Shown here: positions 10,489 to 18,780 of the stretch, piece by piece
Layout of the letters: every line of letters begins with the position of its first letter
How positions within the stretch are numbered: the stretch's first letter is position 1
Origin: Sphingomonas parva (ex Maeng et al. 2020)
GTDB taxonomy: Bacteria; Pseudomonadota; Alphaproteobacteria; Sphingomonadales; Sphingomonadaceae
Assembly: GCF_004564275.1 (NCBI RefSeq)
Contig: NZ_SPDV01000007.1
Location: 124,001-188,000 of the forward strand
Reading direction: 5' to 3'
Length of the DNA stretch: 64,000 nucleotides
Notes under the pieces: model-generated
What the model was told of the DNA's origin: nothing
Databases searched by the model: none
The model's input: the letters and a program-made list of their open reading frames with translations, nothing else
Made by a program: the position numbers and the translations under genes

Positions 10489-11721
10489 ATGAACAGAAAG
10501 CCGATTTTCGACGCCGTGCGCCAGCTGCTCGGGCGGGGTTTCAGCCAGTCGGAAGTGGAAACGCTCGATCGCGCCTGCGATCTTGCCGAAGCAGCAGTGG
10601 CTACGCCGCCCACGGCGGGCGAGATGCTTTCGAACCTGGCCGACGCGGTCAAAGCCGCGGTGAGCACCGCCAGGCACCGGCTCGGCGCCCTCTCGGAGAT
10701 CTTCGAGAGCGGCAATCGCGGACCCGGCACCGTCTCCTCCGGGGCCGGCGACCCTGGCGGTGTCTCCTACGGCGTCTATCAGCTTTCCTCGAACGCCGGC
10801 ACGCTCGGCGCCTTCCTCAAGGGCGAGGGCAAGCGCTGGGCGGCGGAGCTCGGCGCCTTCGTCCCGGGCAGCGGCGATTTCTCGAACCTGTGGAAGGCGA
10901 TCGCAAGCCGCGAGCCGGACGATTTCCGGGCGGCGCAGCACCAGTTCATCGAACGCACCCATTATCGCCAGACCGTTGCCGACGTGCTCGCGCGCAAGGG
11001 GCTCGATCTCGACAAGAGGCACGACGCGGTGCGCGATGCGACCTGGTCGGTGGCGGTCCAGCATGGCCGCGCCGCCACCATCCTGATCCGCGCCATCGAT
11101 GCCACCGACCCGACGCTGTCGCGCGACGATCCCGGCTATGACCGGGCGCTCGTCGAGCAGATCTACAAGGCCCGCACCGCCTATGTTCTGGAGGTCGCCG
11201 CCAACCCCAAGCTGCCGCAGTCCCAGCGCAACCAGCTGATCAGCATCACCAGGAACCGCTATCCGAGCGAGTGCGAGAAGTGCCTCGCGATGTTCAGGCC
11301 ATCTCCCGCGGCAACCCCCGCGCCGCCGCCGCCGCCCGACGCCGCGCCCGAGGCGGACGGCACGATCGACGGCAACATGGTCGCCCAGCAGCATGGCGTC
11401 GGGGTGAAAAGCAGTGCCGTGAAGATTGCACGGCTGCATCCCGCGATGGCGAAGGCGATCGCCGCCGTGGCTCAGGCGGTGCGCACCCTCGGCCTTCCGC
11501 AGGCGGTGATCACCTCCGGCAACGACAGCAACCACATGGCCGGGTCGCTCCACTTCAAGGATCGGGCGCTGGATTTCCGCGGCAACAACATCTCGGTGGA
11601 GCTCGGCAAGCGTTTCCAGCAGGAGGTCTCGCAGATCCTCGGCAGCGGCTATGACGTGCTCTTCGAGGTGTTCCTCAATCCCGCCAACAACCACCTCCAC
11701 GTGGAGTTCGATCCGAAATAG
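10489..11721 (+). CDS. Two-domain putative murein hydrolase (chitosanase-like plus M15-like)
   Basis: A 410-residue protein starting MNRKPIFDAVRQLLGRGFSQ (GGGGGA before the ATG). The first domain (about 60-270) contains LSEIFESGNRGPGTVSSG and GGVSYGVYQLSSNAGTL. It resembles a lysozyme/chitosanase-like fold found in VgrG-linked and phage-type proteins. A Pro-rich linker follows (about 270-290). The C-terminal domain resembles a zinc D,D-peptidase of the M15/DUF882 sort: H355 and D362 in SLHFKDRALDFR, H404 in HLHVEF. No signal peptide is seen, so export would need another route. Substrate and role are inference. Confidence 0.6.
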   Translation: MNRKPIFDAVRQLLGRGFSQSEVETLDRACDLAEAAVATPPTAGEMLSNLADAVKAAVSTARHRLGALSEIFESGNRGPGTVSSGAGDPGGVSYGVYQLSSNAGTLGAFLKGEGKRWAAELGAFVPGSGDFSNLWKAIASREPDDFRAAQHQFIERTHYRQTVADVLARKGLDLDKRHDAVRDATWSVAVQHGRAATILIRAIDATDPTLSRDDPGYDRALVEQIYKARTAYVLEVAANPKLPQSQRNQLISITRNRYPSECEKCLAMFRPSPAATPAPPPPPDAAPEADGTIDGNMVAQQHGVGVKSSAVKIARLHPAMAKAIAAVAQAVRTLGLPQAVITSGNDSNHMAGSLHFKDRALDFRGNNISVELGKRFQQEVSQILGSGYDVLFEVFLNPANNHLHVEFDPK

Positions 11722-11816
11722 AGCGTCCCGCCCCGCGACCGATCGCTTTCGCTCTATGAGAAAGGCAGGATTGGACGAAGGAATGCGGGAATGATGCACT
11801 TGGCGGGAGAAAGGCC

Positions 11817-12569
11817 GTGAACCAGCTTCGGCTGATCCAGGGCGGCCGCTCGGACGTCGCGGAAGGCGTCGCCGATTTCTCCGGCGTTGCCGGTCAGGTG
11901 CTGATTCCGGCGAGCGGGGACGTTCCCGAGATCTGCCTCGACCAGGTGCTGCGCAAGCAGCATTCCGAAGACCTTCTGCGTGCCGAGGGGGTTGCTGTCG
12001 ATCGCCACCTCCCCGTCGTCGAGGGCGAGGCGGGTCTGCAGCTCCCGACGCGAGCCGAGGTCGCCGATCGGGCGCTGGCGCTGGCTATCGTCGGCGCCAA
12101 GGGTGCCGGAATTCCGCAGATCGAGGTGGAGCGGATCATCGACGAGCGCGGCGCCTACGGCCTGTTCTCGCCTCTCGAGCAGGACTTCATCGACGACGAC
12201 GAGCCCAGCAGCGACCTGCGCGCCTGGTTCGCCTGGCGCTACGAAGCATCCTGGACGCTGATGTGGGCGCTGCGCCACTTCGACGGCGCTCTCGGGCGGC
12301 CGGATCGGAGGTGCGATTCCGATCGTCTGATGGACACGATCTTCGATATTCCCGATCTTGCCCGCCATCGGCTGCGGCCCGCCAACGAGATCCTCAACGA
12401 GGCCGATCTCGCCTACCGTTATCATATGGCGGCGCGACGTGCCGGCCTCGACGGGCGGCCGTCGCCGGAGGGAATCGATCCCGAGGTGGCGCGCGAGCGG
12501 CACCATGCCCTGACCTGGCTGACCTGCCATGGCGATTTCGATTGGGACGAGCTGATCGCCGCGGGCTGA
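11817..12569 (+). CDS. DUF4272 domain protein
   Basis: A 250-residue protein with a GTG start after GGGAGAAAGG. The family is recognisable from a helical module: RAEVADRALALAIVGAKG, then WFAWRYEASWTLMWALRHFD, then ILNEADLAYRYHMAARRAG and the ending ERHHALTWLTCHGDFDWDEL. DUF4272 proteins have no known function. There is no membrane segment or signal, so it is probably cytoplasmic. Confidence 0.8.
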   Translation: MNQLRLIQGGRSDVAEGVADFSGVAGQVLIPASGDVPEICLDQVLRKQHSEDLLRAEGVAVDRHLPVVEGEAGLQLPTRAEVADRALALAIVGAKGAGIPQIEVERIIDERGAYGLFSPLEQDFIDDDEPSSDLRAWFAWRYEASWTLMWALRHFDGALGRPDRRCDSDRLMDTIFDIPDLARHRLRPANEILNEADLAYRYHMAARRAGLDGRPSPEGIDPEVARERHHALTWLTCHGDFDWDELIAAG

Positions 12570-12660
12570 ACCGAGACCGGCAGACCCGCGGACACGTCCC
12601 GCTGGATAAGGCGGGGCGCTGCGCGATATGATGAGCGGATCACGAGCGAGAGGATCCGTC

Positions 12661-13503
12661 ATGCCGAACTCCCCCTGGGGCGCCCCCTATCACCACAGCC
12701 GCAGCTCGGGCGTCGCGGACGACATTGATTTCGAGATCAAGGGCCAGGAGCTGCAGTTCGTCGAGATCGAGCTGGACCCTGGCGAGAGCGCGGTCGCCGA
12801 GGCCGGCTCGATGGTCTGGAAGGACGCCAGCGTCGAGATGACAACCGTGTTCGGCAGCGGCGACGGCCAGGAGGGCGGGTTCATGGGCAAGTTGCTCTCG
12901 GCCGGGAAGCGCCTCGTCACCGGGGAGAGCCTGTTCACCACGGTCTTCACCCACCAGGGCGGCGGCAAGGCACGGGTCGCCTTCGGCGCTCCGGTGCCCG
13001 GGGCGATCCTGCCGATCCGCCTCTCCGAGGTCGGGGGGACGCTGATCTGCCAGAAGGACAGCTTCCTCGCCGCGGCACGCGGCGTGTCGATCGGCATCCA
13101 CTTCCAGCGCCGGATTCTCACCGGCCTCTTCGGCGGCGAAGGGTTCATCATGCAGCGGCTCGACGGCGACGGCTGGGTCTTCGTTCAGATGGGCGGCGCG
13201 GTGATCGAGCGCGAGCTTAAAGCGGGCGAGCAGCTCCACGTCGACACCGGCTGCATCGCCGCCTTCACCTCTTCGGTCGATTTCGATCTTGTCGGCGCCG
13301 GGGGCGTGCGCAGCGCCCTGTTCGGTGGGGAAGGCCTGTTCTTTGCGCGGCTGACCGGCCCTGGGAAGGTGTGGATCCAGTCGCTGCCGTTCGCCCGCCT
13401 CGCCGGACGGATGCTGCAGGCGGCGATGCCCGGCGGCCCAGGAGGCAATCGCGGCGAGGGCTCGGTGCTTGGGCCGTTCGGAGACCTCATCTCGGGGAAC
13501 TGA
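12661..13503 (+). CDS. AIM24 / TIGR00266 family protein
   Basis: A 280-residue protein of the AIM24 family, whose yeast member is a mitochondrial inner-membrane protein; bacterial roles are unknown. Start MPNSPWGAPYHHS follows GAGAGGATCC. Family hallmarks are DIDFEIKGQELQFVEIELDPGE split over two strands, AEAGSMVWKDASVEMTT, LFTTVFTHQG, a repeated FGGEG pair and LHVDTGCIAAF. The glycine-rich tail ends SVLGPFGDLISGN. It is probably a beta-rich cytoplasmic or peripheral protein. Confidence 0.88.
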   Translation: MPNSPWGAPYHHSRSSGVADDIDFEIKGQELQFVEIELDPGESAVAEAGSMVWKDASVEMTTVFGSGDGQEGGFMGKLLSAGKRLVTGESLFTTVFTHQGGGKARVAFGAPVPGAILPIRLSEVGGTLICQKDSFLAAARGVSIGIHFQRRILTGLFGGEGFIMQRLDGDGWVFVQMGGAVIERELKAGEQLHVDTGCIAAFTSSVDFDLVGAGGVRSALFGGEGLFFARLTGPGKVWIQSLPFARLAGRMLQAAMPGGPGGNRGEGSVLGPFGDLISGN

Positions 13504-13565
13504 CCTGCGGCGTTCGGAGCGAAGCCGCGGTTCGCGGGTTGAGAAGCGCGCACCAGGGAGGCTCC

Positions 13566-14198
13566 ATGCTCGAACACGTTCCGCATTGGCTCGGCCACGC
13601 GCTCCGCAAGGTCCGCGCCGGCGCCGAGAAACTGGCGATCCTCCAGCCGGAGCTGGGCGGCAGCTTCTCCGGCATCGACCTCTCCAGCCCGGCCTTCGCC
13701 GATGGGGCGCGGCTGCCGCCCCGCTTCACCGCCGACGGCGAAGGCGTTTCGCCGCCGCTGATCTGGGGTCCGGTGCCCGAGGGTACGCAGAGCCTGGCGC
13801 TGATCGTCGAGGATCCCGACGCGCCGGCGCCGCAACCGCTGGTCCATGCCGTCGTCTGGGGCATCCCTGCGGATGAAGCGCGTCTCGCCGAGGGCGCGAT
13901 CGTCGCCGACGGCGCCGGCGATACCGACGGCAGGGACGTGGGGCGCAATTCCTACTTCCTGGAAGGCTGGCTGCCGCCCGATCCGCCGACCGGACACGGC
14001 GAGCATGCCTACGCCTTCCAGCTTTTCGCCCTGGGCATAGTGCCGGACCTCGGCCGCAATCCGGGCCGGGCGGCGCTGGTCAGGGCGATGGCCGGCAACG
14101 TTCTCGCCGCGGGCTTGCTCACCGGAACCTACGGGCGCGAGATACCGGCCGGGCGCGGCCACTCCGGCCACCCGGTCGTCCCCGGCGCCGTGCGCTGA
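13566..14198 (+). CDS. YbhB/YbcL (PEBP) family protein
   Basis: A 210-residue phosphatidylethanolamine-binding/Raf-kinase-inhibitor-like protein. The ATG has a strong AGGGAGG ahead of it. Family blocks: LPPRFTADGEGVSPPLIWG, then ALIVEDPDAPAP (ligand-binding DPDxP), VHAVVWGIPAD and HAYAFQLFAL. It has an extra N-terminal stretch (MLEHVPHWLGHALRKVRAG) as seen in several alphaproteobacterial members. It is 62 bases after the AIM24-like gene. Confidence 0.9.
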   Translation: MLEHVPHWLGHALRKVRAGAEKLAILQPELGGSFSGIDLSSPAFADGARLPPRFTADGEGVSPPLIWGPVPEGTQSLALIVEDPDAPAPQPLVHAVVWGIPADEARLAEGAIVADGAGDTDGRDVGRNSYFLEGWLPPDPPTGHGEHAYAFQLFALGIVPDLGRNPGRAALVRAMAGNVLAAGLLTGTYGREIPAGRGHSGHPVVPGAVR

Positions 14199-14200
14199 CC

Positions 14201-14605
14201 TCAGGCGGGCAGGACGCCGCTCAGCACCCGCGCAGAGTGGTAGAGCCGCTCGCGCACGTCTTCCGCGAGCAGATCGGAAAGCAGGCGGTCGAAGCCCGGC
14301 CGATCCGCCGCCGCGGCCAGGGACAGCATCCCGGCGAGGGTCGTCTCGTCATGGCTGAGGCGGGGGCAGCAGGGCGGGCTGACCGAGAAAGGCTCCGGCC
14401 AGGCGGCGCCCACTTCCTCGAGGAGAAGCTGGAGATGGACCGCAGCACGGAGGCAGCCGAGCTGCGCTCGCAACGAATCCATCGTGCACCGTCCCGTCCC
14501 CCGGGCCGCAACCCAGCGGCGCAGCGCCCGCACGGCGCGGACTGCCTGATCGGGAAGCTCCTGCAACTCGGCCCTGCGCGCCAGACATTCGATCCGCATC
14601 TTCAC
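14201..14605 (-). CDS. Small helical protein with CCPR motif (DUF6628-like)
   Basis: A 134-residue helical protein. The block SPPCCPRLSHDETTLAGML, preceded by LLEEVGAAWPEPF, resembles the CC-PR-x3-DE core of a small sphingomonad family I recall as DUF6628; this is a weak match. The two adjacent cysteines could bind metal or form disulfides. It is convergent with the PEBP gene, 2 bases apart. Confidence 0.5.
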   Translation of the reverse strand: MKMRIECLARRAELQELPDQAVRAVRALRRWVAARGTGRCTMDSLRAQLGCLRAAVHLQLLLEEVGAAWPEPFSVSPPCCPRLSHDETTLAGMLSLAAAADRPGFDRLLSDLLAEDVRERLYHSARVLSGVLPA

Positions 14606-14731
14606 CTCCGATGCGGGACATTATTGCGACTAATTCTCAATAGCAAGGCTGCGGGCGAGGGTTGAAAGCGTCGGCCTGGTGCAAAGGTGGGCCGCATCGC
14701 GCGAGCCGAATGCGACCCTCCCTGCTGCCGG

Positions 14732-15382
14732 TCAGCGGGTCATGGCGTAGACACGCAGGACCGTGTTGGTGCGGGTGTCGATCTGATAGATCTGCCGGCC
14801 GTCGGTCCGGTAGACGATGCCGTTCCCGTCGCGGAACTGGCTGCGATAGGAAGAGGGCAAGGTGCCGAGGTTGCCCGAGACCCGCTCGCCCACCTGCAGG
14901 CCATCGCAATCGTCATTGCCGCCGAAGACCGAGCCGATCAGACCGCCGATTCCACCCTGGCGTTCGCACTGGACCTCCTCGTAAGGGCCGCCCTGGCCGG
15001 TATAATCGTCGTCATACAGATCGTCATTGGAGCCGTAGCGATTGCCGCGGCCGTCGGCGAGGGCGAGATCCTGGCGGAAGGTGCGGATCCGCTGCTGCAG
15101 ATCCTGCCGCTCCGCCTGGGTAAGCCCGTTCCGGCTGTACTGCCGCTCGAGGCGTGACAGCGCGCGAAGCTGCTGGCGCAGGGTCCTCGCTTCGGCACTG
15201 CTCACGGTGCCGGCGCTGATCCCGGATTGAAGGCGCGCGTCGAGACGCGCGATGCGATTGGCGAAGCTCGCCGCGCCATAGGCATTGGCGTTTACGTTGG
15301 CATTCGAACTGACCTGCGTCGCCGCCGGCGCCGCGATCGCTAGCGCCGACATGGCGCCAAGGGTTGCGAGAAGCTTGTTCAT
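14732..15382 (-). CDS. Secreted protein of unknown function
   Basis: A 216-residue exported protein. MNKLLATLGAMSALAIAAPA is a signal peptide, and AGGAGTG precedes the ATG. A helical, arginine-rich segment follows (RIARLDARLQSGIS and LRQQLRALSRLERQYSRNG). Then comes an acidic stretch DDLYDDDYTG and a glycine-rich stretch with two cysteines (ECQ/DDC region). The C-terminal part has YRTDGRQIYQIDTRTNTVLR, resembling a beta-rich repeat. No family assigned. Confidence 0.65.
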   Translation of the reverse strand: MNKLLATLGAMSALAIAAPAATQVSSNANVNANAYGAASFANRIARLDARLQSGISAGTVSSAEARTLRQQLRALSRLERQYSRNGLTQAERQDLQQRIRTFRQDLALADGRGNRYGSNDDLYDDDYTGQGGPYEEVQCERQGGIGGLIGSVFGGNDDCDGLQVGERVSGNLGTLPSSYRSQFRDGNGIVYRTDGRQIYQIDTRTNTVLRVYAMTR

Positions 15383-15532
15383 CGGACTCACTCCTACATC
15401 GCCCCTCGCGCGGACCATTCAACGAACTGGAAAGATGGACGTTTCCATCTTCCGTGGCCGAGGACTTCCCGACGCGACGCGCCGCCGCTAGCCTGCGCCG
15501 AGCAGCCGCGGCCAGTGCGGCGAGGAGGGGAT

Positions 15533-17584
15533 ATGCGGGCACTTTCGGGCAATCGGCTGCTTTGGGCGCTGGTCGCGCTGGCGGGAGCGGCTGCGCTGGG
15601 CGTCGTCGCGCTTCATCGCGGCGAGACGATCAACGCGCTGTGGATCGTGGTTGCAGCAATCTGCGTCTACCTCACGGCCTATCGCTTCTACGCCATGTTC
15701 ATCGCCCGGCGGGTGATCGGCATCGATCCTTCCCGCCGCACCCCGGCCGTGCGCCGCAACGACGGCCTCGATTACGTCCCGACCGACCGCTATACCCTGT
15801 TCGGCCACCATTTCGCGGCGATCGCCGGCGCCGGTCCGCTGGTCGGGCCGGTGCTCGCCGCCCAGATGGGGTATCTTCCGGGCACGCTCTGGCTGCTGGT
15901 CGGCGTGGTGTTCGCCGGGGCGGTCCAGGACTTCCTGATGCTGTTCATCTCCACCAGGCGGGACGGCCGCTCGCTCGGCGAGATCATCCGCACCGAGATG
16001 GGCAACGTCCCCGGCATCGTGGCGATGATCGGAATACTGGCGATCATGATCATCCTTCTCGCCGTGCTGGCGCTGGTGGTGGTGAAGGCACTGGCGGGGA
16101 GCCCGTGGGGGACGTTCACCGTGTTCGCGACGATGCCGGTTGCCCTCGTCATGGGCCTCTACGGCCGTTTCCTGCGCCCCGGGCGCATCGGCGAAGTCTC
16201 GCTGATCGGCTTTGCGGGGCTGATGGCCGCAATCGTCCTCGGCGGACAGGTCGCCTCCGATCCGCAATGGGGCCCTGCCTTCACCTTCTCGGCCGAGGCG
16301 CTTGCGCTGATGCTGATCGCTTATGGCTTCATCGCCTCGGTGATCCCGGTGTGGCTGCTGCTCGCGCCGCGCGACTATCTCTCGACCTTCCTCAAGATCG
16401 GCACGATCGTCGGCCTCGCGATCGGCATCCTGATCGTTCGACCGGAGCTCCAGATGCCGGCGGTGACGAGATTCGTCGACGGCACCGGGCCGGTCTTCGC
16501 CGGCAACCTCTTTCCCTTCCTGTTCATCACCATCGCGTGCGGCGCCGTTTCCGGCTTCCACGCCCTGGTCGCGTCGGGGACGACGCCGAAGATGATCGAG
16601 AGCGAGGCTCATCTCCCGGCGATCGGTTATGGCGCGATGCTGATGGAGAGCTTCGTCGCGATCATGGCTCTGGTCGCGGCGAGCGTGCTCGATCCGGCGG
16701 TCTATTTCGCCCTGAACAGCCCGGCGGCGCTGATCGGCACCACCACCGCCGATGCGGCGAACGCCGTCTCCGGCTGGGGGTTCGCGATCACCCCGGCGAT
16801 GCTCGACCAGGTGGCGGCGCACGTCGGCGAGGCGACCATCCTCTCCCGCACCGGCGGCGCACCGACACTGGCGGTGGGCATGGCCCACATCCTCTCGAAC
16901 GTCATTGGCGGGCCCGGGATGATGGCCTTCTGGTACCATTTCGCCATCCTGTTCGAGGCGCTGTTCATCCTCACCACGGTCGACGCCGGCACGCGCGTCG
17001 CGCGGTTCATGATCCAGGATCTGCTCGGCACCGCGGTGCCGCGGCTCAAGGAGACGCGGAGCTGGGCCGCCAATTTGCTCGCTACGGCGCTCGCGGTCGG
17101 CGGCTGGGGCTGGTTCCTCTACCAGGGCGTCACCGACCCGCTCGGCGGGATCAACACGCTCTGGCCGCTGTTCGGCATCTCGAACCAGATGCTGGCCGCG
17201 ATGGCGTTGACACTCTGCACGGTCGTGCTGTTCCGGATGAAGCGGGAACGCTTTGCCTGGGTGACCCTGCTCCCGGTCGGGTGGCTGCTGCTCTGCACGC
17301 TGACCGCGGGATGGCAGAAGATGTTCCACCCCGACCCCAAGATCGGCTTCCTCGCCCATGCGTCCCGCTATTCGGAAGCGCTCGGGCGCGGCGAAATCCT
17401 GGCGCCGGCGAAGGGTCTCGGCGAGATGCGGCGGATCGTCTTCAACGATTACGTCAATGCCAGCCTTTGCGCGCTGTTCGTCGCCGTGGTCCTGGCCATG
17501 GTCTTCTTCGGCGTCCGCGCGATCCTCGCTGCCCGGCGCAGCGACCGCCCGACGGCTCTCGAGGTCGCCGATGCGATGGCGTGA
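15533..17584 (+). CDS. cstA: Carbon starvation protein A (peptide/pyruvate transporter)
   Basis: A 683-residue polytopic inner-membrane protein. The ATG follows GAGGAGGGG. CstA/BtsT-family blocks include NDGLDYVPTDRYTLFGHHFA, AGAGPLVGPVLAAQMGYLPG, GAVQDFLMLFISTRRDGRS, FHALVASGTTPKMIESE and GGINTLWPLFGISNQMLAA. Family members import pyruvate or peptides with protons. Its stop overlaps the start of the small ybdD-like gene by 14 bases, the usual pairing. About 16 hydrophobic helices can be picked out by eye. Confidence 0.96.
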   Translation: MRALSGNRLLWALVALAGAAALGVVALHRGETINALWIVVAAICVYLTAYRFYAMFIARRVIGIDPSRRTPAVRRNDGLDYVPTDRYTLFGHHFAAIAGAGPLVGPVLAAQMGYLPGTLWLLVGVVFAGAVQDFLMLFISTRRDGRSLGEIIRTEMGNVPGIVAMIGILAIMIILLAVLALVVVKALAGSPWGTFTVFATMPVALVMGLYGRFLRPGRIGEVSLIGFAGLMAAIVLGGQVASDPQWGPAFTFSAEALALMLIAYGFIASVIPVWLLLAPRDYLSTFLKIGTIVGLAIGILIVRPELQMPAVTRFVDGTGPVFAGNLFPFLFITIACGAVSGFHALVASGTTPKMIESEAHLPAIGYGAMLMESFVAIMALVAASVLDPAVYFALNSPAALIGTTTADAANAVSGWGFAITPAMLDQVAAHVGEATILSRTGGAPTLAVGMAHILSNVIGGPGMMAFWYHFAILFEALFILTTVDAGTRVARFMIQDLLGTAVPRLKETRSWAANLLATALAVGGWGWFLYQGVTDPLGGINTLWPLFGISNQMLAAMALTLCTVVLFRMKRERFAWVTLLPVGWLLLCTLTAGWQKMFHPDPKIGFLAHASRYSEALGRGEILAPAKGLGEMRRIVFNDYVNASLCALFVAVVLAMVFFGVRAILAARRSDRPTALEVADAMA

Positions 17585-17768
17585 CGGCCTGAAAGCCGCA
17601 GCGCGCGCGGCGCGTCTGATGGTCGGCGTCCCGGACTATGAGGTCTATGCTGCGCACCGCCGTGCGGCCCACCCGGGCGAGCCGGTGATGAGCCGCGCCG
17701 AATTCCACCGCGAGCGCACCGAGCGGCGCTACGGCGGGGGGCCCGATCGGATCGGCCGCTGCTGCTGA
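17571..17768 (+). CDS. YbdD/YjiX family small protein (CstA partner)
   Basis: A 65-residue protein overlapping cstA by 14 bases. It shows the family core LMVGVPDYEVYAAHRRAAHP, then VMSRAEFHRERTERRYGG and a C-terminal RCC tail. In other genomes this short gene (formerly DUF466) almost always follows cstA or btsT. Related members end in cysteine-selenocysteine; this one ends in two ordinary cysteines encoded TGC TGC before TGA. Confidence 0.9.
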   Translation: MRWRDGLKAAARAARLMVGVPDYEVYAAHRRAAHPGEPVMSRAEFHRERTERRYGGGPDRIGRCC

Positions 17769-17823
17769 GCGAGCACACGCCAGGCGCCTATGCTTCGTGC
17801 GGCGCAGGCGTTAAGGGCCGGGC

Positions 17824-18762
17824 ATGACCGACGCCGCCATCGCCATTCGCGACCTTCAGAAGACGTACAAGGGGGGCAAGCAGGCGCTCCAGGGCGTGAC
17901 CCTGGACGTGCCGCGCGGCCAGATCTTCGGCCTGCTCGGGCCCAATGGCGCCGGCAAGTCGACGATGATCAACATCCTCGCCGGGCTGGTGAACAAGACC
18001 GGCGGCAGCGCCGAGATCTGGGGCTTCGATATCGACAAGCATCCCCGCAATGCCAAGGCCTCGATCGGCATCGTGCCTCAGGAGATCGTCTTCGATCCGT
18101 TCTTCACGCCGTCGGAGACGCTGGAAATCCAGGCGGGCCTCTACGGCGTGCCGAAGGCCCAGCGGCAGACCGCGGAACTGCTGCGCGCCGTCCACCTCGA
18201 GGATAAGGCCAACGCCTATTCGCGCACTCTCTCCGGTGGCATGAAGCGCCGCCTGCTCGTCGCCAAGGCCATGGTGCACTCGCCGCCGATCCTCGTCCTC
18301 GACGAGCCGACCGCCGGGGTGGACATCGAGCTTCGCCAGCAATTGTGGGACTATGTCCGCGAGCTCAACCGCAGCGGCGTCACCATCGTGCTGACCACCC
18401 ATTATCTCGAGGAGGCCGAGGAGCTCTGCGACCGGATCGCGATCATCAATCACGGCCGGCTGATCGCCAACGAGACGACGCGCACCCTGGTCGGCATGGC
18501 CCAGGAGAAAGCGGTCGAGGTCACCGTCGACCGGGACGTGGCCGCGCTTCCCGACGCTTCATGCTTCGAGAAGATCGAGCTCAAGGGAGAGCGGACGCTT
18601 GCCATCACCTACCGCAAGGACAAGGTGAACGCGGGCGAGGTGCTGGCGGCGCTGCAGCGGGACGGCCTCGGCATCGTCGATGTCTCGACCCGGGAGGCGG
18701 ATCTGGAAGACGTGTTCCTGAACCTGACGCGGGCGGCGAACACGGCGGCCGCTGCGATCTGA
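17824..18762 (+). CDS. ABC transporter ATP-binding protein (ABC-2 type)
   Basis: A 312-residue ATPase. Walker A GPNGAGKST is near residue 40, the Q-loop is PQEIVFDPFF, the signature is LSGGMKRRL and Walker B is ILVLDEPTAGVD with switch His in LTTHYLEEAEELCD. The C-terminal domain of about 80 residues is that of YadG/NodI-type ATPases that drive ABC-2 permeases. No permease gene is adjacent: the next gene, 18 bases on, is nadB. The partner must be encoded elsewhere or be lost. Confidence 0.93.
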   Translation: MTDAAIAIRDLQKTYKGGKQALQGVTLDVPRGQIFGLLGPNGAGKSTMINILAGLVNKTGGSAEIWGFDIDKHPRNAKASIGIVPQEIVFDPFFTPSETLEIQAGLYGVPKAQRQTAELLRAVHLEDKANAYSRTLSGGMKRRLLVAKAMVHSPPILVLDEPTAGVDIELRQQLWDYVRELNRSGVTIVLTTHYLEEAEELCDRIAIINHGRLIANETTRTLVGMAQEKAVEVTVDRDVAALPDASCFEKIELKGERTLAITYRKDKVNAGEVLAALQRDGLGIVDVSTREADLEDVFLNLTRAANTAAAAI

Positions 18763-18780
18763 ACCGGGAAGGGGGCGCGG

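Noticed and set aside
14925-15370. Other frames around the secreted protein gene
   Set aside because: They are arginine-rich shadows without start signals.
15488-17359. 623-codon reverse frame opposite cstA
   Set aside because: Mirror of the CstA gene with low-complexity charged composition and no start signal.
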